DNA of 7,879 nucleotides, from assembly GCA_945957185.1 (NCBI GenBank), contig CAMFKA010000093.1:1-7879 (forward strand), given 5' to 3'. Source of the stretch: an uncultured Chlamydiaceae bacterium. GTDB lineage: Bacteria; Chlamydiota; Chlamydiia; Chlamydiales; Parachlamydiaceae. Both the position numbers and the translations under genes were made by a program. The notes under the pieces are model-generated. The model had not been told where the DNA came from. It made no database searches and saw nothing but the letters and a program-made list of their open reading frames with translations. Numbering within the stretch: the first letter of the stretch is position 1; every line of letters starts with the position of its first letter. Positions 1 through 4,666 of the stretch are shown in pieces.

Positions 1-282
1 CCGCGACATCCAGTCGTCCTTTACGAAGCTCTTAGCTACTTGTTTTGCTACATCGTCGTCCGGCACCTTTGGCTAAAGCACTACAACGATTGGAAACCGG
101 GGCGCATTGTCGGTGTTTTCTTTCTGATCGTTTTTGGCTCCCGCTTTGTAATGGAATATTTTAAAGCCGACTTGGGACATTTAGAATCGATCCCCTTCCT
201 TCAGATGGGTCAATTGTTAAGCATTCCCTTTATTTTGGCCGGAATGGTTTTATACTTAAGAAAAGACTTAGGAAAAGATTGA
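1..282 (+). CDS. lgt: Prolipoprotein diacylglyceryl transferase, C-terminal part (5' end outside window)
   Basis: Lgt is an integral inner-membrane enzyme that moves a diacylglyceryl group from phosphatidylglycerol to the lipobox cysteine of prolipoproteins, the first step of lipoprotein maturation. The frame is open from base 1 and gives the last 93 residues, ending at TGA 280-282. The fragment begins with PRHPVVLYEA, matching the family's PRHPSQLYE segment. It continues with a hydrophobic stretch, then GSRFVMEYFK, in which Arg48 and Glu52 of the fragment align with the essential Arg239/Glu243 pair of the E. coli enzyme with the same spacing. MGQLLSIPFILAGMVL forms the last membrane helix, followed by a short basic tail. 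About two thirds of the protein lies upstream. Family identity is secure; the match to E. coli residues is from memory of that sequence. A separate promoter starts over its stop codon, so it need not be cotranscribed with the ferredoxin gene. Confidence 0.93.
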   Translation, partial: PRHPVVLYEALSYLFCYIVVRHLWLKHYNDWKPGRIVGVFFLIVFGSRFVMEYFKADLGHLESIPFLQMGQLLSIPFILAGMVLYLRKDLGKD

Positions 283-307
283 AATTTATTAACATCACTG
301 CTACAAT
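279..307 (+). promoter_or_regulatory. Sigma70-like promoter for the ferredoxin/IscA pair
   Basis: TTGAAA at 279-284 and TACAAT at 302-307 are separated by exactly 17 bases, each hexamer being one base off the consensus (TTGACA, TATAAT). The -35 overlaps the lgt stop codon. Transcription would start near 314, leaving a leader of about 18 nt with a strong Shine-Dalgarno (AAGGAG, 321-326) before the ATG at 332. This is inferred from sequence only; no start-site data are available. Confidence 0.55.
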
Positions 308-331
308 CCAATACTTTTACAAGGAGTAGTT

Positions 332-598
332 ATGGCAATACTAAAATTCGGACATAATAATGAAGAGGTCGAACTCGCAGACAATTCCCCTATCGCTGAA
401 GTTTGCGAAGAAGCCGGTGTTCCCTTTGCTTGCACCGAAGGTGTTTGCGGAACTTGCGTCATTGAAATCGAAGAGGGCGGTGACAACTTATCCCCCCCAA
501 CACAAGAAGAGGAAGATTTCCTCGGTTCAGGCTGCTGCCGCGAAAGGCTCGCCTGCCAGTGTAAAATCCAACAAGGTACAGTAAAAATCCGTTTTTAA
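332..598 (+). CDS. fdx: 2Fe-2S ferredoxin (plant/bacterial-type fold)
   Basis: This is a small soluble electron carrier of 88 residues. The cluster ligands are visible as Cys34, Cys39 and Cys42 in CTEGVCGTC (C-x4-C-x2-C) and Cys75 in the RLACQ motif. That spacing is of the plant-type ferredoxins and differs from the C-x5-C-x2-C of E. coli isc-type Fdx. Length is normal for a stand-alone domain with no added reductase. Four more cysteines (25, 68, 69, 77) are not expected ligands. The start is set by AAGGAG at 321-326, five bases before the ATG. The next gene, an IscA-like carrier, starts 9 nt after the stop, so this ferredoxin may feed electrons to Fe-S cluster assembly; another redox partner is equally possible. 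The acidic composition is typical of the family. Confidence 0.93.
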   Translation: MAILKFGHNNEEVELADNSPIAEVCEEAGVPFACTEGVCGTCVIEIEEGGDNLSPPTQEEEDFLGSGCCRERLACQCKIQQGTVKIRF

Positions 599-607
599 GG
601 AAAACAT

Positions 608-1183
608 ATGACAACAGATGCAAAAAAAACGATCCATCGTCAAATGACGATCGAAGAAATTTTGGGACTTTTCCCTAACAAAGCACAAAAGCTCGCACAG
701 GAAATCACAAATGCAGGATTGCATTGCGTTGGTTGCCACGCTGCGACATGGGAAACTTTAGAAGCCGGCATGTACGGACACGGCATGACATCCGAAGCTG
801 TCGACCATCTCGTTGGCAGATTAAACAATCTTCTTAACGAAGAGTGCTCCGATCCGGAAATTGTTTCTCTCACAGAACGTGCAGCAAAAAAATTCATTGC
901 TATCCTAGACGAAGAAGGAAAGCAAGGATGGGGTCTCCGTTTTGGTCAAAAAATGGGTGGTTGCAGCGGATTTGAATACCTGCTCGACTACTCAGAAAAA
1001 CCGAACGCCGACGACGTCGTCTTTGAAAACTTTGGAATCGAAGTTCACATTTCCAGAAGCGACCTCTCTCTGTTGAAAGGTTCGGAAATCGACTTCGTCG
1101 ATGGCTTGCATAGCTCAGGATTTAAGATTTCGAATCCTAATGTCAAATCTTCCTGTGGCTGCGGTAAATCTCAAGGTTACTAA
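608..1183 (+). CDS. DUF1858 (CxxC) domain fused to A-type Fe-S carrier (IscA/HesB family)
   Basis: This 191-residue protein has two parts. Residues about 13-77 match the DUF1858 / hybrid-cluster-protein-associated redox domain pattern (TIEEILGLFP...AGLHCVGC...TLEAG), with a CxxC pair at Cys40 and Cys43. Residues about 84-189 form an A-type carrier domain with GGCSGFEY (Cys119) and SSCGCGKS (Cys183, Cys185). The 64-residue distance from first to second cysteine equals that of E. coli IscA (35 to 99), so the three cluster ligands are intact. A-type carriers pass Fe-S clusters or iron from a scaffold to apo-proteins in the cytosol. The start follows an AAGGAAA ribosome site at 597-603 that overlaps the ferredoxin stop codon, so the two genes are probably cotranscribed. 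The N-terminal domain may be a thiol redox switch or extra cluster or metal site; that is inference. The stop codon TAA is also the first base triplet of a repeat found again downstream. Confidence 0.88.
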   Translation: MTTDAKKTIHRQMTIEEILGLFPNKAQKLAQEITNAGLHCVGCHAATWETLEAGMYGHGMTSEAVDHLVGRLNNLLNEECSDPEIVSLTERAAKKFIAILDEEGKQGWGLRFGQKMGGCSGFEYLLDYSEKPNADDVVFENFGIEVHISRSDLSLLKGSEIDFVDGLHSSGFKISNPNVKSSCGCGKSQGY

Positions 1184-1235
1184 AAGCAATTGATCCCACG
1201 ATGCAGGGGTAGTAAACCCCACCCCTGCCGCTACC
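1181..1235 (+). repeat. Stop-codon-anchored repeat unit, copy 1
   Basis: The unit reads TAAAAG, a 6-base spacer, ATCCCACGATGCA, a G-rich segment, AGTAA, then CCACCCCTGCC. It aligns with copies at 1239-1289 (+) and about 1790-1843 (-). Its first three bases are the stop codon of the IscA-like gene. It contains a perfect 8-bp stem, GCAGGGGT (1203-1210) with ACCCCTGC (1221-1228), around a 10-nt loop; there is no following T-tract. Confidence 0.65.
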
Positions 1236-1238
1236 CCC

Positions 1239-1289
1239 CAAAAGTTCATCCCAGATGCAAAGGCAAGTAACTTCCACCCTTGCCTGTGC
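1239..1289 (+). repeat. Repeat unit, copy 2 (also start of the outer inverted repeat)
   Basis: This is a direct repeat of copy 1 at a period of 58 bases: CAAAAG, a 3-base spacer, ATCCCAGATGCA, then AGTAAC and CCACCCTTGCC. It carries its own 7-bp stem, AGGCAAG (1261-1267) with CTTGCCT (1279-1285), whose bases differ from the stem of copy 1. It runs on into a degenerate GCCTGT tract. Confidence 0.65.
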
Positions 1290-1310
1290 CTGTGCCCCTG
1301 CCTGTGCCCA

Positions 1311-1588
1311 AATGTCGTCAACTTAAGCATTTATGTCGACCTTTCAGGCCTCTGAGCTAATTTTACACCCATACCCAGGCCTCCGTTTCACTGCGACCTG
1401 GGCTGTAACATCTCGTCCCTTCAGGACTTAGCCCCAAATTTAAAATTTTTGCAATTCAAAAAGTGCGCTAAGGCCTGCAGGGCCGGAATGTTACAGCCCA
1501 GGTCGCAGCGCAGCGGAGGCCTGGGTCAGATTCAGAAAAAACATCGGAGGCCTGAAAGGTCGACATAAATGCTTAAGTTGACGACATT
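1311..1588. repeat. 278-bp near-symmetric palindromic element with perfect 42-bp terminal inverted repeats
   Basis: Bases 1311-1352 and 1547-1588 are perfect reverse complements over 42 nt. Inside, 1374-1410 and 1489-1525 pair over 37 nt with three mismatches, and 1411-1434 pairs loosely with 1465-1488. All pairs share the same centre (1449/1450), so the arms are equal in length. Each 37-nt arm also contains a short REP-like hairpin, CCCAGG with CCTGGG. No coding capacity is seen, so it would be a non-autonomous (MITE- or REPIN-like) element. It is flanked by similar 16-mers (1294-1309 and 1589-1604, 14 of 16 matching). Confidence 0.85.
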
Positions 1589-1645
1589 GCCCCCGCCTGT
1601 GCCTGAATTTATCAAAATAGTGTTCGGTTATTGGAGTATACGCCG

Positions 1646-1754
1646 GATGACGGGGTAGCCAGGCCGTCCCCGGCCTGGTATTGAATTTGAAGTCTCAAGT
1701 ATGTGTAAATCCACTGAGATACCAGGCCGGGGACGGCCTGGCTACCCCGCCATC
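1646..1754. repeat. REPIN-like pair of inverted REP hairpins
   Basis: Arms 1646-1680 and 1720-1754 are reverse complements over 35 nt with one mismatch, separated by a 39-nt loop. Each arm is itself a perfect hairpin: CCAGGCCG-TCCC-CGGCCTGG at 1659-1678, and CCAGGCCG-GGGA-CGGCCTGG at 1722-1741. Two REP palindromes in opposite orientation at this distance is the layout of REPINs, which are thought to be moved by RAYT (Y1 transposase-like) proteins. No such gene is in the window. Confidence 0.75.
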
Positions 1755-1789
1755 TGGAGCGTACTTCGATAATCGGGCACAGGCAGAGG

Positions 1790-1843
1790 CACAGGCACGG
1801 GCAAGGGTGAAGTTACTACTATTGCATCTGGGATATACTTTTA
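1790..1843 (-). repeat. Repeat unit, copy 3, inverted (anchored on the stop codon of the 648-residue gene)
   Basis: Read on the minus strand from 1843 this copy is TAAAAG, a 3-base spacer, ATCCCAGATGCA, then AGTAACTTC and ACCCTTGCC. It is most similar to copy 2. The opening TAA is the stop codon of the minus-strand gene that ends here, so the repeat overlaps the coding end by one codon. The short internal stem found in copies 1 and 2 is not evident here. Confidence 0.65.
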
Positions 1844-3787
1844 GGTAAGGGTCTCAACCAGAGAGTAATCCAAAATCTGCCGGCAGAATTCCTCTTGTTT
1901 ATCCGCCTGATCGCAGCGGTACACAAATCCTAAATGCCAAACATTGTCAATTTTGATACACGCATGAGCAAGATCGAAGCTTTGTAGATTCATTTTCTGC
2001 ATATCTTTCTGCAGCGCCTCTTTCTTGTAAATCTCATCCGGTTTGTACCGAAACACTCCAAACACAAAACAAGGCGTACGAATTAACTTACCGCCGTCAA
2101 ATTCTGATTGCGAAAGCTCTAACAGATGTGAAAATAGATCCGCCAAAGCTTCCACTTCCAAAATTGTGCGCATGACAATCGGTTGAAGAGAGAAAAACAA
2201 ATTTTCATACAAATGTTCATGCAGAAGCGCCTTATCTCCCAAAAGCCCTTTGGCATCCTCTAAAAGCTCGTTTTGCTTCGAAAACATCCCCCCGTTGTAA
2301 TCTCTAACGTCTCCCAAAACCCTTTCCAGCTCCTCCGCCACGGATTTTCGCGCGCGATACAAATCGACGGTCTGGTCTTTTCGATGAAACGGCTCTTTAG
2401 AGAAGCGAAGCCGAAAGACTGTGGCCGTCTTATTTAATTTCTTCTTTATCGACCCTAAAACTTTGCTCCAGTCGTAAATAAACTCATAGGGCGAGTCTTT
2501 CTCCTCAAAAATCTCTTGGATATTCGGAGCATCGGGGTCGCAAAGTCTTACCAAAATCACATTAAAGGACAATTCTGAGTGAGTTTGCTCATCAAAAGAG
2601 ATGATCACGTGCGGAATATCGCAGCTGAATTTGATCTGATCGCTCAGCACCATAATATTACGTAGAATTTCCTCTTCATTCCGCGGCATAAAAACGGGGT
2701 GAACAAGCTGTTCGACGTGATTTTTAAACTCTTCCGGCAGTTCTCGACGAAGCTGAGCGATCTCTTCAGACGTGAAGTTCACTCCCGATGCTTTTTCCAA
2801 CTCGAAATAGAGGGAACACACCTGGTCCCCACCACGGCGATGGGAAAGGAAGGAGCCGTCGACAACTTCTGCATCGGGAACGAACCGTCTGATGGCTTTG
2901 AGAAGTTGAGTCTTTTCGAACACTTCGTTTTGTTTTACGAAGTTGATCACCAACAAAAGGCTAAGGACGCGTTTTCTAGCGCTGGAATGGTCGATTTGCG
3001 ACGAGAAAATTTTAATGGCGATATGTCTTTTGAACGGACTTTTTTTGACTAGCGAAACAATTTGTTTGCGGAACAGATAAGTGAGAGCGATGATACGCGT
3101 CAAATGGCTGCAGCAGCGATTCTCTTTGAATTCATCGTGGCAGAACACTAACAAGTGTTGCATTTCGTTGATGAGGTCGCGTTCAAAATGCTCGGGCATG
3201 CGTTGCACAAGATTGCTGATATTCTCTTGGATGATCGCGGTTTTATCGTTTGCGCTGAGCCCACGGATCTCCAAAATACGTCTAGCGTAGTAGCTAGAAT
3301 TAATTCCTAAGCGAATTTCCGATCCCAAAATAGGCAAGTTCGCGAGAATCGCTTGGTAATCCTCTTCCGATTCAATCCTCACGACCACTTCACAGATCGT
3401 GTATTTATCCAGGCAGATATCAGGAAGCGCGAAATCGACAGCGTGGATCAATAAAACATCCAAACGCTTTCCGGGCACCAGCCAGCGGCTGATCATTTCA
3501 AAAAAAAACTTGAATGAGTTGGTTCTGTAACGCGAAATGACATAAAACGACATGTCGCCGGGAATTGTCCCGTTGTGTGTCGAGCAAAAGAAGGGTAATA
3601 AATTGTGATAAGCAGCTCTTTCTTCTCCGCTGACCACTCCGGTCGCGCGAAAAGACTCAAATAGTGGGTAAGGAAGTATCTTCAATAACGTTTGTCGCAC
3701 AACCTCTAAATACAACCTGTAGTAGGAATCTCCTACGGGCATTTCATAGGCTGGGATTATCTCCGGAAACAATTCGTCACGTGTCAT
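1841..3787 (-). CDS. Unrecognised 648-residue soluble protein
   Basis: I do not recognise this protein and assign no function. The start is taken as the ATG at 3785-3787, because GAGTGG (3793-3798 on the minus strand) sits five bases upstream. A GTG at 3796 would add three residues (651 in all) but has no ribosome site. There is no signal peptide and no clear membrane helix. The sequence alternates charged helical stretches with hydrophobic strands. Notable parts are a basic, aromatic N-terminal third (SRYRTNSFKFFFEMISRW at about 85-102), an Arg/Tyr-rich segment near 164-177 (SSYYARRILEIRGL), a Cys-Cys pair near 225, and an amphipathic helix near 475-497. No nucleotide-binding or metal motif is evident. 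It may be a Chlamydiae-restricted family, judging by its look only. It is separated from the upstream aspartokinase by about 80 nt and ends inside a repeat. Confidence 0.8.
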   Translation of the reverse strand: MTRDELFPEIIPAYEMPVGDSYYRLYLEVVRQTLLKILPYPLFESFRATGVVSGEERAAYHNLLPFFCSTHNGTIPGDMSFYVISRYRTNSFKFFFEMISRWLVPGKRLDVLLIHAVDFALPDICLDKYTICEVVVRIESEEDYQAILANLPILGSEIRLGINSSYYARRILEIRGLSANDKTAIIQENISNLVQRMPEHFERDLINEMQHLLVFCHDEFKENRCCSHLTRIIALTYLFRKQIVSLVKKSPFKRHIAIKIFSSQIDHSSARKRVLSLLLVINFVKQNEVFEKTQLLKAIRRFVPDAEVVDGSFLSHRRGGDQVCSLYFELEKASGVNFTSEEIAQLRRELPEEFKNHVEQLVHPVFMPRNEEEILRNIMVLSDQIKFSCDIPHVIISFDEQTHSELSFNVILVRLCDPDAPNIQEIFEEKDSPYEFIYDWSKVLGSIKKKLNKTATVFRLRFSKEPFHRKDQTVDLYRARKSVAEELERVLGDVRDYNGGMFSKQNELLEDAKGLLGDKALLHEHLYENLFFSLQPIVMRTILEVEALADLFSHLLELSQSEFDGGKLIRTPCFVFGVFRYKPDEIYKKEALQKDMQKMNLQSFDLAHACIKIDNVWHLGFVYRCDQADKQEEFCRQILDYSLVETLT

Positions 3788-3792
3788 AAAGA

Positions 3793-3798
3793 CCACTC
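3793..3798 (-). promoter_or_regulatory. Shine-Dalgarno that decides the start of the 648-residue gene
   Basis: On the minus strand GAGTGG lies five bases before ATG 3787-3785. The alternative GTG start at 3796 falls inside this site and is preceded only by AT-rich sequence, so the ATG is preferred. Confidence 0.45.
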
Positions 3799-3834
3799 AA
3801 AAGTATTATTAAAATTATTTTTTCGACAATATTG

Positions 3835-3863
3835 ACTCTAGCAGTCTATCCGTTACATCGCAA
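3835..3863 (-). promoter_or_regulatory. Possible weak promoter for the 648-residue gene
   Basis: On the minus strand TTGCGA (3863-3858) and TAGAGT (3840-3835) are 17 bases apart, each matching four of six consensus positions. Initiation near 3828 would give a leader of about 40 nt, AT-rich downstream. A second AT-rich candidate lies nearby (TTGTCG, 3829-3824). The evidence is weak, and readthrough from the gyrA operon is an alternative. Confidence 0.25.
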
Positions 3864-3867
3864 GGGG

Positions 3868-4653
3868 TTATTTAACTTTTTCATAAATAGGTGAGGGACG
3901 CCTTTTCTCTGCTCCGCCAATGAGCGTGCCAACTTCCGGTGAGGAAACTTCTTCGAAGCTCAATACTTTCATCGGAATGCCATTCTCGGCCGCCAATTGG
4001 ACCGAGCGTTCATGCAGAACACCGGAACCGGATCTCAAAATTTGCAATAGATCTCCATAATCCAGCATGGCAAATTTTTGTGCTGACGCATCTTCTTTGG
4101 GGTCTGCGGTGAATATTCCGGGAACATCTTTATAAAATTCGATACAATCGCTTTGCAATGCAGCTCCAAGAGCCACTGCTGTTGTATCGGAGCCTCCACG
4201 CCCCAACGTCGTAATCTGTCCCGAACCACTGACCCCCTGAAAACCGGCAACAATGACGATAGTGCCTTTTTGAAGGTGCGGCAGAAGCCTATGGGGGCGT
4301 ACATCCAAAATTTTTGCATCGGAGTGGCTTTCACAAGTGATAATTCCCGACTGACTGCCGGTAAAACTCACCGCCTCTACCCCTTTTTTTGCTAACGACA
4401 TCGCCAAAAGGGAGATGCTAATCCTTTCTCCCACTGATATCAACATGTCATACTCTCGACGCGGCGGCGTTGGATTCACCTGTTTTGCCAGGGAGATCAA
4501 TTGATCGGTCGTGTCTCCCATCGCGCTGACAACAACGACTAGGCGGTCGACTTCGGCTTTTTTACGGATGATAATATCGGCAATTTTTGAAAAGTGCTCG
4601 GGTGTCGCTACAGCAGCACCGCCAAACTTCATGACCACTGAAGATGATCCCAT
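3868..4653 (-). CDS. Aspartokinase, catalytic domain only (no ACT domains)
   Basis: Aspartokinase phosphorylates L-aspartate to aspartyl-4-phosphate, the entry to lysine, diaminopimelate, threonine and methionine synthesis. All core motifs are present: KFGG at 9-12, SAMGDTT at 43-49, SVGE at 73-76, GRGGSDTTAVALG at 151-163, YKDVPGIFTADP at 174-185 and GVLHERSVQLA at 211-221. The aspartate-binding residues of E. coli LysC (Thr45, Glu119, Arg198, Asp202) map to Thr48 or Thr49, Glu76, Arg152 and Asp156. The usual KFGGTSV is KFGGAAV here. The protein has 261 residues against about 400-450 for the family; it stops after GTLIGG, just where the first ACT domain would begin. It should therefore lack the usual allosteric site for lysine or threonine. 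The start has a good AGAGG site (4658-4662) and lies 13 nt after the clamp-loader gene, as the apparent last gene of the gyrA operon. Another lysC elsewhere is likely but unseen. Confidence 0.88.
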   Translation of the reverse strand: MGSSSVVMKFGGAAVATPEHFSKIADIIIRKKAEVDRLVVVVSAMGDTTDQLISLAKQVNPTPPRREYDMLISVGERISISLLAMSLAKKGVEAVSFTGSQSGIITCESHSDAKILDVRPHRLLPHLQKGTIVIVAGFQGVSGSGQITTLGRGGSDTTAVALGAALQSDCIEFYKDVPGIFTADPKEDASAQKFAMLDYGDLLQILRSGSGVLHERSVQLAAENGIPMKVLSFEEVSSPEVGTLIGGAEKRRPSPIYEKVK

Positions 4654-4666
4654 CGAACCTCTACAA

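Larger units (their letters stand above)
1184..1840. other. Gene-free convergent intergenic region filled with nested inverted repeats
   Basis: These 657 bases lie between the 3' ends of two genes that point at each other. I find no plausible gene in either direction: the only open frame of note (minus strand, about 1115-1330) runs across repeats and the end of the IscA-like gene. Nearly all of the region can be assigned to repeat units, listed separately. It is visibly richer in G+C than the flanking genes, with runs such as GCCTGTGCC. No transposase fragment is seen, and no classical hairpin plus T-tract terminator for either flanking gene. Transcripts entering from either side would fold into very long hairpins, which may take over the terminator role. 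Confidence 0.85.
1239..1843. repeat. Outer long inverted repeat enclosing two inner hairpin elements
   Basis: The left arm 1239-1309 and right arm 1775-1843 are reverse complements over about 70 nt, with roughly 85% matches by hand alignment, a few substitutions and two single-base gaps. The longest perfect block is 13 bp, 1248-1260 with 1822-1834. Between the arms lie the 278-bp palindrome (1311-1588), a 57-nt spacer (1589-1645) and the REPIN-like pair (1646-1754). The arrangement suggests one element that received, or was built from, two others. Confidence 0.8.

Noticed and set aside
1203..1228. Rho-independent terminator for the ferredoxin/IscA pair
   Set aside because: The 8-bp GC-rich stem is real but no T-tract follows on either strand, so I list it only as part of the repeat unit.
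1115..1330. Minus-strand reading frame of about 71 codons
   Set aside because: It runs antisense through the end of the IscA-like gene and into the repeats, has no ribosome site and no protein-like pattern.
1184..1840. CRISPR array or insertion sequence
   Set aside because: The repeats are inverted and nested, not regularly spaced direct repeats, and there is no transposase-coding sequence.
2699..3290. Plus-strand reading frames opposite the 648-residue gene
   Set aside because: They are complements of a long intact minus-strand gene and show no family motifs.
1841..3787. N-terminal regulatory part of a large NAD-dependent glutamate dehydrogenase
   Set aside because: Short look-alike phrases (near FMPRNEEE and ELERVLGDVRDY) brought it to mind, but there is no Rossmann or catalytic segment and the likeness is too thin to claim.
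3797..3867. Terminator after the aspartokinase gene
   Set aside because: GACT-GCTAG-AGTC (minus strand) is only a 4-bp stem and the A-rich tract after it is not a T-tract.
4035..4395. Alternative frames on both strands inside the aspartokinase gene
   Set aside because: The aspartokinase frame carries all family motifs; the others do not resemble proteins.
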